Positions 48,323-58,880 of a DNA stretch of 64,000 bases are shown here, piece after piece. Source of the stretch: Dysidea avara (lineage: Eukaryota; Porifera; Demospongiae; Dictyoceratida; Dysideidae); assembly GCF_963678975.1 (NCBI RefSeq), contig NC_089277.1, positions 20,491,440-20,555,439 on the forward strand. Reading direction: 5' to 3'. Under the pieces are notes generated by a model. That model saw only the letters and a program-made list of their open reading frames with translations. It was not told the DNA's origin and made no database searches. The position numbers were made by a program, and so were the translations under genes. The stretch's first letter is position 1; each line of letters begins with the position of its first letter.

Positions 48323-49183
48323 TTCTGGTATCACCACATTAGAAAACTTGTCATTCCAAACTTTGTAAAACATGCTGATCCCAAGCACACCTTCCCGTAA
48401 ACTTCCTCTGGACTCCATGTCACTGCAGTATCTGTGATAATTAAATGTCTTTCTGTGTTTCCCAGCAAGGGAGGTGTATCTGATTCTTATCTGGCATCCG
48501 GTCACCGATCACATTAAAGTACCTGTCCATCCACGCCACAGCTGCTTCAGTCTTTGTGTTCTGTCTCTTTTTGCCGGAGTTTCCGTGCTCTAAAGCCGTA
48601 GTCCTGTCATGAAATAAAATCTGACTTTGCATCCGTTGTATTTTACGATGGGAAACAGAAAAGAGTTTGCACCAAGCTCTTTGGCAAACTTCCCTTCCAG
48701 CAACAAAGAATTTGGTTGCAATCGCCCCCTTGGTGCTTTCAGAGCTATTCTCACGGAGCTTGTTGAATAGCCACTTCTTTCGGTCAGTGCTCCTTTTGCA
48801 TTGGTCATACTCACTTTTATATGACATGACATTCTGTACTGTCAGGTGACGAAGACAGCAGTTGTCACAGCACGCGGATACCAACAGTTTTCCTATCTTT
48901 GCCAATTCCTCGTCTACATTATCCTCCCCACAACTCTCATCACTAAGCGAGCAATCGCTGAATGTTCTGTTATCATCGTTAGAGGGTTGGCACACAGATC
49001 GAAGGAGCCTCGCATATCTTCAGATGGGAAAAGGTATTCTCCTTCGCAGGCGTACTCACTAACAGTTTCATCTTCGCTAGGAAATATCCCATCCTGTCCG
49101 CTGGAATATCCATCTAATTCTTCTTCATCGCCAAGCGCATCTTCGCGACAACGTTTTCTTCGCGGTGATCCGCAGTCGGCCAT
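48323..49183 (-). pseudogene. Exon 1 of the LPVGHTHEDID gene, with two frame changes
   Basis: It starts MADCGSPRRKRCREDA with a basic patch, followed by an acidic stretch. The frame shifts by one near 48,990 into CQPSNDDNRTFSDCSLSD, and again near 48,455 between WETQKDI and YHRYCSDM. It ends FSNVVIPE before GTgagt. The middle contains AVAWMDRYFNVIGDRMPDKN. Confidence 0.75.
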
Positions 49184-49294
49184 TTCAACACGTGTTTCAG
49201 GTCAAGTTCGTTTGTGATCATGTGAAATTTCATGATCACGTGATATTTCAGAATGAACTCCACTGGACTCGGCTAGACTTGCTTCGCAATCGCC
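49184..49294. promoter_or_regulatory. Compact bidirectional promoter between head-to-head genes
   Basis: Only 111 bp separate the two start codons. The stretch has the symmetric words TTTCATGATCACGTGATATT and GATCATGTGAAATTTCATGATC, including a CACGTG-overlapping palindrome. No TATA box is evident. Promoter function is inferred from position. Confidence 0.55.
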
Positions 49295-50057
49295 ATGACT
49301 CGTCCGAAACGTTGGTTCCTCAAGAAAGATGGGGAAACGTCTGTGGTGATCAAGAACGTCGATGGTTTGATTAAAAAACCAAATGCAGCGCGACCACTTG
49401 GGAAGATTATTCAGGTACGTAACTAGCCACGTAGTTATGACATTTTCGTGTAATGCCATGTATTCAATACTTTATTTTGTCTGAAGCTGAAATATAGTCT
49501 TGGTGCACATTAATAAAATATTAACTCGTGTTTATTGGTGGATTAAAGTAACTTATTGTTTCAGGCAATGGCTGCAGCTCCTGGAAAGTATTCGGAAAAC
49601 TCTATTGAGGTATAAAGTTGTTGTTTGTTTACCTTTGTATTATGTACACTTCATTTTCCCACTTTTAGTTCAAATGTGTCAATGGCCGCATTGTCTTGGC
49701 ATTGAATTATCACCAGTGGAATACTTCCCTCATTGCAGAGATTATGCCCTTTGATGATTTCATTCATGAAGTCAATGGATTAGTTGGAGAAGTTATGGAT
49801 GCCACTTTGACCACCCCCGTTATCACCGAAAGAAGTGAACAGCCTGGTACATCAACTTCTAGTGCATCTCCGAGAACCCCAACTATCCGGAAAAGAAGTC
49901 AGCAAGTGACATTGCAATCACCATCGAAGAGGTGCAAACACATCACGGACATCATCGATGAAGATATTGAAAGGCACAAGAAAGGTACCTTGTTATACTA
50001 TTTTAAGGTGCATTCCAAAGGGACTACTTATTTTCAAGAGCTAAGAATGTAGATCAT

Positions 50058-50533
50058 TAAATGTGACCAGATTTATAAAAAGGTACCGAATCTACACAAA
50101 AATCAAAATCGATTCAACTTTTCACTGCCAATCAATAGGTGTACTCTTAGGCTATTGATTTCGATTTCCACACCATTTCTACCCTACCCAGTCTGCTTTC
50201 TTGAGCCGTGTTTCTGGGCACTGTACAAATCAAGGGCTGTGCTCTGGCACCCTGGGACAGCACCGTCGTAGCTGGGGACTGTGTTAAAGGTGGGAAGAAC
50301 CAAGAAGAGTTGGCTTGAAGCTTGCTAAGCTCATTTGAAGGTGTGTGAAGAGCTCCCACTGGACTCAATTTGTGCCAGTGACCTTTACTCGTCTTTTCCC
50401 TCCATTTATTGCTCCTATAAGTAGCTCACCCACCTCCCCTATTCTACCACTTGTAATATTATTACACCTCAAAAAAATCTCACCAGAAAGTTCAAATGTG
50501 CAGATTCGGTACCTTTTCGCTAATCGGGTCACA
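50058..50533. mobile_element. MITE inside an intron of the ParB-like gene
   Basis: TGTGACCAGATTTATAAAAA followed by GGTACCGAATCTACAC is mirrored by GTGCAGATTCGGTACCTTTT and CGGGTCACA at the right. The centre is unrelated and GC-richer. It is nested in the 10.9-kb transposon. Confidence 0.75.
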
Positions 50534-51410
50534 AATCTTGTTATTGTATATGTCACTTTTCAAGGCCTCTGTCGATAATCTATCATATATGCAATCAACC
50601 TTGTGCAACATGAAGCAGGATGTTTGTTATACACTCTATAATGTATGTAAATATGTTGGCCTTTTAATTCTGTTTATGGTGCTATGTATTACTCATCCAG
50701 GTCTGTTTAGGATTCCCGTATCTCAGCTTGTTGAACCTCCACGGGACTCACGATTACTCAGAGAGACTGACAAAGTTTTTGTCAAAAATTTGAAAACCAA
50801 GATGCTCTCCGACCCCTCAGCTCCAGGAGCTACCCCGATGGCTGTGTTATGTAAAGATGTGTCCTTCTCAGCTTTTAATGAAAAACACGTCAATGTTTAC
50901 AAGTATGAAGTACTTGGTGGTATGCACAGCTTCCTGGCCAAGTATGACCTAATGAAGGATTACCCTGAAAATCCGTTCTTCAGTGAGGCTTTAGCTGAAG
51001 TATACATTGATTTATCCGATGAGCAAGCGTTAAGGCTGGCTCAACGTCACAATGCAAACTCTCACTATATCCACAAAATTACACACAGGGATTTGGTATG
51101 TACATATGTTTTGTGTTCTTATGTAGAGTACTATGTGCATGCATGTACGTATGTCATTCTTGTGTTTTAATTTAAACTTGCCTGGTTAAGTGAAGTTAGT
51201 TGCTTAAACTGTTTGTTTGCATGCAAGTCTGCCTATTGTTAGTATTGAATGCGTGTCGAGCCAGATTATACAGACTGTCATGACAAGAGAGTAGCGGTGA
51301 GACACCAGTGCCGACTGTTGAATGGAAAGAATCGTGTAAAAAGGCAATTATACCTGATGTAAGTAAACTGTCTTATCAAAAGCTATTCTTGAATATGATC
51401 TATTGTATAG

Positions 51411-52031
51411 GACATTTCAGCTACACACCGTGACGCCATCCTTCACCAGGCATCATTGTCTAAGGATGTTTGGACTTTGGCTACGGAAGTAATGAATGCT
51501 TTTGAAAAGGGAAAATTAAAGGATCAGAAATTAAAGACAGCTGGATTGGCCAAACCCGAATTTAAGCAACAGTACTTAGCTCCTATTAGATGCCTGGAAA
51601 ATGCTGAACAGACACTACTTCTCACTCGGTGTAAGAACAAAGAGATTTCTTTGGCAGAACTAAAGAAAGAAGCAAACTCATTCAAACAACTGGCCACACT
51701 GAAGAAAAACTTTGTTAAGCTGACCAACTCGACAAGCTGGGATGATGCTGTAGCTAAATTTCCTCTTTTTGCATGTGAGGTGGAGCTAAGGAAATTTACT
51801 TTGTTGGACCTTAGCAAGGGGATTCCTTCTTCATTCGTTGACTTCTGTAAACGAGCCAAATTATCCAAAGATACTGCTGGCAGTGGTGTAAACCACCAGG
51901 CTTTTGTACAGCATGGCAAGGTGGTTGGATTCACTATTAAGGAGAAGCCTTCTGAGCTTTGTGGTGCTGTGATAACCAACAGCTTTGTAGGATTTCAAGG
52001 AGCAGACATGATTATTATACCCATTAAACCA
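51411..52031 (+). pseudogene. Exon 6 of the ParB-like gene
   Basis: A 207-codon open exon between tattgtatAG and GTaagt, in phase 0 at both ends. It is helical, with VWTLATEVMNAFEKGKLKD early and DFCKRAKLSKDTAG later. It ends GADMIIIPIKP where an active methylase would carry D-P-P-Y. Confidence 0.78.
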
Positions 52032-52638
52032 GTAAGTGGTTGTTTCTTTAGTTACCTACCTTGTAACCTTTTATCTTTAAAGGGATCCAGCAGTGAAGAA
52101 ATTGAAAGCATCTCTTATACTGCCAAAGAGATAAACACAGTGGCAGGGCTCTATACGTATATTGTATTGGGTATCTGCGAGCCAGAGGCATTTCCAATGA
52201 TAAAGGCTGTCTGGGGAGGCATATTTTCATTTGTGGAAACCCTTTTCTTTGCTGAAGAGTCTACCAGCAGATCAGGTTACTTTGAAAATTTAGAGAGAAT
52301 TTGTGTGTATTGAATTAGCTTATATCAGTTACCATTTTGCTTGTCAATTGTCAACTTATGGTGTATACTCTTTTCAAGGTAATTCACTTGAGCTTGACAA
52401 GTGTGTGTCAGTGGCTATGCTGGGATTTCAATCTGTTGATGATACTGCCAGGGCTAATCAGTTCATGTTCAAGGAAGGTGAAAGCAAGAAGAATTTTTAC
52501 TGTGGGGACCATTCAGGACTGTGCGAATATCTATTGGAACATTTTTGTCCTCCTACTGGAACTGTATTAGATATGTCATGTGATCCAGCAGGTATGTATG
52601 TACTCATACAGCTATATCATATGCATTTGTTGTTAATA

Positions 52639-52771
52639 CAGTGGAGCCTCTCTAAGATGGACATTATTAGAATTTATTGTTGTTCTTTGTAAAGTTGTGT
52701 CCTTACTTCAGGGGTTTATAAAGTATAGAGGCTGTCCTCAATTCAGGGGTGTCCTTTAAGAGGGTCCACTG
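52639..52771. mobile_element. Tc1/mariner-type MITE in the last intron of the ParB-like gene
   Basis: 133 bp, ends CAGTGGAGCCTCTCTAAGA and GAGGGTCCACTG, with TA on each side. It is nested in the 10.9-kb transposon. Confidence 0.8.
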
Positions 52772-53006
52772 TACACGTAATCTAAACCTTCATTGGTTGT
52801 ATACAAAGGAATCTTATTATGTAGGTGTCATGGCGGTCACTGCACTTAAGATGGAGCGCAATACTGTTGCTATCTTAGAAAATGATGAATGTTGTGCTTC
52901 TGTCTTTGGGAAGCTAACACTTGTTGCAAGTTAACTGACTTAATCAACTTGATAACTAGCATACAATTTCTTTTTGGTGTCAATCGTGTGTTTTATTGTA
53001 TGCTAT

Positions 53007-53262
53007 TTAGGGTCTCAAATTTGAGTCCTCTGTTTAACTGAGGGTCTCAAATGTGAGTCCTCTGGTTCAACTGGAGTGTCCAATTTGAGTCCTGGTTCAA
53101 CTAAGGTCTCAAATTTGAGTCCTCTGGTTCAACTAAGGTCTCAAATTTGAGTCCTCTGGTTCAACTAAGGTCTCAAATTTGAGTCCTCTGGTTCAACTAA
53201 GGTCTCAAATTTGAGTCCTCTAGTTCAACTAAGGTCTCAAATTTGAGTCCTCTGGTTTGTGT
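53007..53262. repeat. Right subterminal array of TCTCAAATTTGAGTCC units
   Basis: About eight units spaced by TCTGGTTCAACTAAGG at about 31-bp intervals. The CTCAAATTTGAG core is the same palindrome as in the left array. The two arrays lie at similar distances from their respective ends. Confidence 0.92.
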
Positions 53263-53595
53263 TCAGATTGTGGGATAGTAAATTGCGTTGAATTCTTGAG
53301 TCAGTGTCTGAATGCATTGACTGTTTTCTGGAGTCCCCGGTTCACAGGTAGAGGAACATGTGCATTTCTTTGAGATTAGCACTGATGGATTTTGCTATAT
53401 TTTTGAGTACCCTGTTCTACCAATGTCTGTAATTAATGAATCTCTTGAGTCCTGCATTCAGCAACAGCTTTGACTTAAATGACTTTTAATGGTTGTCAGA
53501 AAGTTTCCTTGATTTCTTGAGAGAACACTACTTTGATTGTGCTTAATTCTTGAGTGATTTTCTCAATAAAATAGCCTTTTTTATTAAAAAAATAG

Positions 53596-53628
53596 ATTGG
53601 ACTATGACAAAATTAATTCCACTGTGTT
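53596..53628. repeat. Right terminal inverted repeat of the 10.9-kb element
   Basis: Exact inverted complement of 42,731-42,763. The outward flank is CAAAcc. Confidence 0.95.
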
Positions 53629-53992
53629 CAAACCTCTCTGTAAACCATTACTTTGTGTTTGTTTGTAATAGTGACTGATAGTCTGATACTCTGTTGAAAT
53701 GTAAAGGCTTTTCTATAGGCTGTTTCTGTAGTAGTTAACCTGAGAACATTGTTAAAGGAAGTATGATAGTTGCTTTCTCTTTTACTCTGTCTAGGGAGTA
53801 TGCACATTGCCTGATGCATGTGAAATGACATCATACCTGCTCCTGTGACTGTTAGCCACATAACCAGTGTGGAGAAGAAAAGGTATACAGTAGGTCACCA
53901 GTAAAAGACAAAAATGTTTTATATACTACATCCTTTGTGAAATATTTCCAAACCTTGAATAGTACTGTATCATACAGTACGATAGTAACTGT

Positions 53993-55122
53993 ATAGTAGG
54001 GACCACAAAGGAGTAGGCGTGGCCCACGGAATAATATCACCCAAAAATCAGCCTCAATTTTCCCTTACGACAATGAGGCAGTATTGGTGAGGTAAAACTA
54101 AGCCCAAACAAGCTTTCAGATCGACCCGAAACGCTTTCAACAAGTTGCTACGGAATTTTAATATTTTTTTATTCAACGGAATTTTCTACTGACTGACTGA
54201 CTGATTGACTGACTGACTGACTGACTGACTGACTGACTGACTGATGCCTTCAGACAAGCGTAACTCGATAACAGCTAAGGCTACGGGCTTGATCTTTTCA
54301 CTGTTCAACGTCGCTTCAGCTCGACAGGTGCCTTTTGGCATACCGCAGTATGTACAATGCATTCTTCATGGACTTACCAGTGTCCTCCTTTGTGTCCCAT
54401 TCATCTTTGCTGACAGGGAAAGGTGTCGAGTTGGCGCAAGCACATGATGGCTTCCCTTCGAAACGGAAATCGTCCGTATTTTTCATCATGGCTATTTTGA
54501 TATGCAGAGGTGGTTTTCAAACAGTTCTTGATTCGTACTGCCGTGTAATGGATTGAACATAGCCGACAGTGAAGCGTAATGGATACTTCACTTTTCAGAC
54601 AATAATTAATATGATTGGGGGGGCACGGCACGATTTCTTTCTTTTGGTATGCGTGGATTGTGGAGGTACTTTTCGAAAAGTTCTTAATTCGAAATGCTGT
54701 GTAACGGGTTGAACATAGCTGACAACGAAGCGTAATGGATACTTCACTTTTCACACGATAATTGATATAGCTGGGGCGCGCGGTGCCTTTTCAGATGCGG
54801 TATGCATGGGTTCACCAGTCATAATAAAATTATTTACAAAAAAAGTTCACAAGCAAGTACACGAAAAAATTTGGAATTTTTAACTAGAGTAGGGACCATA
54901 GCACATCGATAAAAAGTACTGAAACAAGTTGGAGCAGTCCATGATATTAAATCACTAAAACAATAAGAAGTGTTATATCCCTACTGTGCATTTCCGTTAT
55001 GGTATCTTGAGCACAGTAGGGATATAACGCTTCTTATTGTTTTACAGTGATTTAATATCATGGACTGCTCCAACTTGTTTCCGTACTTTTTATCGATGTG
55101 CTATGGTCCCTACTCTAGTTGA
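53993..55122. mobile_element. Non-coding element of the AGTAGGGACCA family, copy 1
   Basis: It begins ATAGTAGGGACCACAAAGG and ends with TGGTCCCTACTCTA, an inverted pair. It includes a (CTGA)n run at about 54,186-54,243, and the stretch MPSDKRNSITAKATG-like in translation recurs in copy 2 and partly at 55,230-55,440. Its right 245 bp is a palindrome of its own. Confidence 0.65.
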
Positions 55123-55127
55123 AAATT
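54884..55127. mobile_element. Palindromic MITE at the right end of copy 1
   Basis: Arms of about 105 bp starting CTAGAGTAGGGACCATAGCA, including AACAATAAGAAG, around a short loop. A second copy occurs at 57,256-57,455. Confidence 0.82.
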
Positions 55128-55229
55128 CCTATTTTTTTTGTGTACTTGTGTATATTAGATTATGGAGGTTTGGGCTTTCTCACTAAACTAGAATCAGTCT
55201 CACAACACCTTCATGGTGTCCCACCATTT

Positions 55230-55560
55230 GATGTCACTTCAGCTTGACAGGTGCCTTTTGGCATACCACAGTACATACAATGCATGCTTCATGGACTTAC
55301 TTTTGTCCTCTTTTGTGTCCCTTTTATCTTTGCTTACAGTGCAAGGTGTCAATTTGTAATAGTGCCACATGATGGCTTCCCTATGTTTGTATCAGGTGTT
55401 GTCCGAGATTGGTGTTGTCCGAGATTGTTGTTGTGACTGGATTGATTGCAGAGGTCCTTCTCGTAGTGTTCTTCCTTCACTGTGTAACAGGCTGAACATA
55501 GTTGAAAACAAAATGTAAGGCCACTTCGCTATTTCAGTAATTGGTAGTTGGGGCGAGTGA
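55230..55560. repeat. Third, diverged copy of part of the AGTAGGGACCA element
   Basis: CTTGACAGGTGCCTTTTGGC and the following 150 bp match 54,310-54,470 and 56,860-57,000. It is 5'-truncated. Confidence 0.6.
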
Positions 55561-55562
55561 GG

Positions 55563-55733
55563 TTTGATTAGGGATCAAAGAAATAAAAAGTAGTGATACT
55601 AGGGAGGCTGTCTACACCTACCTGAAGAAACGCTAGTGGACATTTAGGGATTTAATGTCCACTAGTATATCTTAGGTGTATGGGCAGCCTCCCTTGTTTC
55701 ACTACTTTTCATTACTTTCTAATTGAGGTTAAA
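55563..55733. mobile_element. Palindromic MITE (GATTAGGGATCA type), copy 1
   Basis: The arms contain AAGTAGTGATACTAGGGAGG and GCTGTCTACACCTA, inverted on the right as TAGGTGTATGGGCAGCCTCC. A second member lies at 63,661-63,846. Confidence 0.7.
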
Positions 55734-55778
55734 AACCCTAGTTCTTGTAATGATTAAGAAGTCTTGTAATGTTTGTAG

Positions 55779-56022
55779 GGCACATAACCTGGATGCTAAG
55801 AAGCATAGCAAGCTAGTTCTCCCAGCATCATAGATATCAGATTCAGAGCTAGAAGAGGTGGTCAAGTTGGGCATGACTAGTGAGAAGTCTAGACTACTAG
55901 CTGAAGACACAAGAGACAGTGAGATGGCTACACAAGATCTACTAGCTAGCTACTCAGTCACTCCACAAATCACTCCAGCCAGGACCCCCAGAACACCAGC
56001 AGCTCAAGATGTTATATTACAG
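55779..56022 (+). pseudogene. CDC5L: CDC5L exon with an internal TAG
   Basis: After tgtttgtAG it reads HSKLVLPAS, then TAG at 55,831, then ISDSELEEVVKLGMTSEKSR and, at the end, ARTPRTPAAQDVILQ. Other CDC5L proteins have Gln before ISDAEL, so a C-to-T change (CAG to TAG) explains the stop. The donor is GTatgc. Confidence 0.88.
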
Positions 56023-56067
56023 GTATGCATTGTTTTTAAATGGTAATTCCATATGTGCATTTTGTAC

Positions 56068-56233
56068 GAAGCACAAAATTTACTTGCACTACAAAATGTT
56101 GCAACATCATTGAAGGGAGAAGAGAACACACCACTACATGAAATGAGTTTTGAAGGAGCCATGCCAAAGAGGCAGGCAGTTCAAACCCCTAATGTTGTTA
56201 TTGGAACTCTCTACAGAACACCTCAGGCTGAGG
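56068..56233 (+). pseudogene. CDC5L: CDC5L exon with a damaged splice acceptor
   Basis: [20 protein letters not shown] and [10 protein letters not shown], then [18 protein letters not shown]. It should start right after an AG, but the sequence reads tttgtAC. The donor GTaagc is intact. Confidence 0.85.
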
Positions 56234-56570
56234 GTAAGCATAACGTTTGTGACCGTCTCAGCAAAAAACCGCTTATTTCACACAAGCATGTGCTTTGGTA
56301 ATTTAAACTTAGTGAAATTATGCATGCTACAAAGGAAAAAGTATGTAACTTGAGCCATTACTCAGAGAGGGAAGACTCAAACCGATTAAAACTATACAGT
56401 ATACGGTATTATTAGCCTGCTCATGGATAGTTTAAAAATCGTTATTGTAGCTCCAACAGTACACATGTCACATGTGTTTGTTTACAATATGATAGACATA
56501 AACAAGATTGTCGTCACAATACTGCCTTCATACCTAACACTAGACATCATACAGTACAATAGTAACTGTA

Positions 56571-57448
56571 TAGTAGGGACCACAAAGGAGTAGGCATGGT
56601 CAACAAAATATTATCACCCAAAAAACAGCCTCTATTTCTATTTTCCCTGATGACGATGAGGCAGTACTGGTTAGGTAAAACTGAGCCCAAACAAGCTTTC
56701 AGATCAACCCGAAACACTTTCAACAAGTTGCTACAGAATTTTAAAAATAATTTATTTAATGGAATTTTCTAGTGACTGATTGACTGATGCCTTCACACAA
56801 GCGTAACTCGATAACGGCTAAGGCTACGAGCTTGATTTTTTCACTCTTCCACGTCGCTTCAGCCCGACAGGTGCCTTTTGGCATACCGCAGTACGTACAA
56901 TGCATTCTTCATGGACTTACCAGTGTCCTCATTTGTGTCTCATTCATCTTTGCTGATAGCGAAAAGTGTTGATTTGGTGATAGCACGTGATGGCTTCCCT
57001 TCATAACGGAAATTGTCCGTATTTGTCATAGTAGCTATTTTGATAGCAGAGGTGCTTTTCGAACAGTTCTTGATTCAAAATGCTGCGTGACAGGTAGAAC
57101 AAAGCTGACAATGAAGTGTAATGGACACTTCACTTTTCAGACGATAATTGAGGCACGCTGTGCCATTTCAGATGCAGTATACGTGGGTTCACCACCGAGT
57201 CATAATTATTTACAAAAAAAAGTTAACAAACAAGTATACGCAAAAATTGGAATTTTCAACTAGAGTAGGGACCATAGCACATTGATAAAAAGCACTGAAA
57301 CAAGTTGGAGTAGTGCATGATATTAAATCACAGTAACATGAGCACAGTAGGGATATAACACTTCTTATTGTTTTACTGTGATTTAATATCGTGAACTACT
57401 CCAACTTGTTTCAGTGCTTTTTATCGATGTGCTATGGTCCCTACTGTA
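56571..57448. mobile_element. Non-coding element of the AGTAGGGACCA family, copy 2
   Basis: Same layout as 53,993-55,122 (left end, CTGACTGATTGACTGATG region, right palindrome), with internal deletions. It lies in the intron after the damaged-acceptor exon. Confidence 0.65.
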
Positions 57449-57809
57449 GTTGAAAATTCCAAAATTTTCTGTATACTTGTTAGGAAGAGCAAGGAAATCG
57501 ATTTGTAGAGCAACTATTCTTGAATAAACTACAGGCTCTTACATTTGCAATCATAACTTCCATTTGTATTAATCTATAGCATTGGAATTGGCTTAAAATG
57601 TCACCATGGATTGGAAAATCAACCTTGTAGTCCTGTAGTCACTTGCACATGTATGATTCCAAAGCTATGTACCACAATAGGCTGAAACTATAGGTATGGT
57701 GATACATTCCTTGGACACTAGAAACAATGCTGAGAAAGGGAAGTTGTGGTGCAAACTAGGTGGGTTTTAGCTGAGACGGTCACGTTTGTTCATGTATCAC
57801 ACAGTTAAT

Positions 57810-58376
57810 TGTTGTGAGCAAAATCAGTTAAAAGCAGTGTTTACATGTAAGAAGTAAAAGCAAAATGAAGTCTGTATTAACTTACATACTGGTAAACTTT
57901 GTGGTTTCTTTTCGGCAGTCTGAAATAAGGGTATGGCAACTCTCCTCAGACTTCGTGAATTACCTTCCCTTCGGTTTTTACAGGCATTTAACAATTGAGA
58001 AATAACAGTGCAGGCCTCATAGACTATCAAGAATAGCCTATCCCTTCAGTTGGAAAGGGGGCGTATCCCAAACATACGCAAATGAAGAACAGCTTCGAGG
58101 CTTTGTCAAGAGAATTTGTGGGGGAAAAAGCACAATAGTCAAACTATAAAACAGTTTAGAAGATACTTCTGTGCGTAATATGTTGTTAAAAGAGGTTTAT
58201 TTAACAAGTGCTTCCTTAGCAGTGCATAGCAACGCAATTGAAAAATTACAAAATTTTCATGAATTATGAAATCCGAGAATTACAGTAAATTAATTATGCA
58301 TTATTGCACAACGTAATAAATAATACATAGTTGGTTAATTCCAGATGAGTTAGCTGGCTGCATGGCACCTGGTTTA
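57810..58376. mobile_element. AACCAGGCGC element, 5'-truncated copy 3
   Basis: Matches the right two thirds of 13,298-14,030 from TAAAAGCAGTG onward and ends CATGGCACCTGGTTT. It has diverged more than the other copies. Confidence 0.6.
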
Positions 58377-58439
58377 TAGAAATAGCACAACATCAACTTG
58401 TTAAATCTTGACGTACAATGTGTATGCTGCACTCTCCCA

Positions 58440-58833
58440 TCTCCCAAGTGTTTTGATCAGGGAGCATCAAGCTGCTGTTGTTGCTGTCCCTATCTGGAAA
58501 CTATATTCCATATACCTCTGAGAGTCCATCCCCATTTTCCATATTGCAGCCACTAAGCACTCCCAGGTAAGCAAACTGTCCTTTGCAAACCGAAAGTAAA
58601 TGGCCCCTTGTGGGGGGGCCTCTCTTCACCATGTATGCCAGGATTGCCATACAGGGCATAGGTGTCGTGCCCAAAAGCACTGTCACCCCTTTCCTGAAAG
58701 AGCCAGTCTTTGAAGCCTTAATCCTCACTGTGAGTCCATTGTGTTGTCAACCCTCACATCACCAGATGATAAATGAACTTCTGCATTATATTTACAATTC
58801 ACTGGGACTACTGTTTTGCCTGAGCAGAGGAAA

Positions 58834-58880
<47 letters not shown>

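Larger units (their letters stand above)
43368..49183 (-). pseudogene. LPVGHTHEDID-family gene, putative transposase of the 10.9-kb element, 7 exons, two frameshifts
   Basis: Exons, in transcription order, are 49,183-48,323, 48,210-48,089, 45,585-45,171, 44,965-44,860, 44,796-44,639, 44,188-43,883 and 43,751-43,368. All junctions have GT-AG and compatible phases. The first exon is acidic, then Cys-rich (CCDNCCLRHL), and exon 2 has a CDIC motif. Exon 3 gives IIVDGMDQSK and FYIQMDNTCRENKNKY, and exon 4 gives LPVGHTHEDIDQLFSKIS, an Asp...Asp...Glu/Asp pattern like an RNase H-fold nuclease. The last exon has a barrel-like segment (VEVEWMVGAYHEPWKLWKQR). I recall this as a large uncharacterised animal family (InterPro's DUF7869, from memory). 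Exon 1 carries a frame change near 48,990 and a 4-base ATTA insertion near 48,455, so this copy is probably dead unless these are assembly errors. The transposase role is an inference from its position in the element. Confidence 0.78.
49295..52934 (+). pseudogene. ParB-like / inactive DNA-methyltransferase-like gene, 9 exons, one in-frame stop
   Basis: Exons: 49,295-49,414, 49,565-49,609, 49,669-49,984, 50,701-51,095, about 51,247-51,358, 51,411-52,031, 52,083-52,275, 52,379-52,591 and 52,825-52,934. All other junctions agree in phase. The N-terminus (MTRPKRWFLKKDGET) leads to a Ser/Thr-rich linker, then a ParB-like domain in exon 4 (PVSQLVEPPRDSRLL, YEVLGGMHSFLAKYDLM, DEQALRLAQRHNA). Exons 6-9 are helical and end GTVLDMSCDPAGVMAVTAL, the position of the AdoMet motif (usually D.F.GSGTT.VAA) of N4/N6 adenine/cytosine methylases. 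The expected D/N-PP-Y/W is replaced by DMIIIPIKP and the glycine motif is degraded, so catalysis is unlikely. Exon 5 has TGA in frame (RLYRLS-stop-QESSGE) and lacks a phase-correct acceptor. ParB-methylase fusions are common in phages, so a bacterial or phage origin is possible. Confidence 0.75.
42731..53628. mobile_element. 10.9-kb multigene TIR transposon (transposase-like gene, CDC7-type kinase, ParB/methyltransferase gene)
   Basis: Perfect 33-bp inverted repeats stand at 42,731-42,763 and 53,596-53,628, beginning AACACAGTGGAATTAATTTT. CAAA lies on both outer sides, a possible 4-bp target duplication. About 330 bp inside the left end and 370 bp inside the right end are arrays of a CTCAAATTTGAG palindrome, and both ends also carry scattered TTCTTGAG words. 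All three genes lie between the arrays. The unit sits in one CDC5L intron. I do not recognise it as any named superfamily: it encodes no integrase or DNA polymerase of the Polinton type and no hAT or Tc1 transposase. Confidence 0.85.

Noticed and set aside
51524..51979. 151-codon minus-strand frame
   Set aside because: It is antisense to exon 6 of the ParB-like gene, which has matching splice sites and phases.
43062..53262. CTCAAATTTGAG arrays as a CRISPR-like array
   Set aside because: The spacers are near-identical to one another, the genome is eukaryotic, and the arrays are placed symmetrically at transposon ends.
42731..53628. Polinton/Maverick identity for the 10.9-kb unit
   Set aside because: No protein-primed DNA polymerase, retroviral-type integrase, capsid or ATPase gene is present, and the flanking duplication is not 6 bp.
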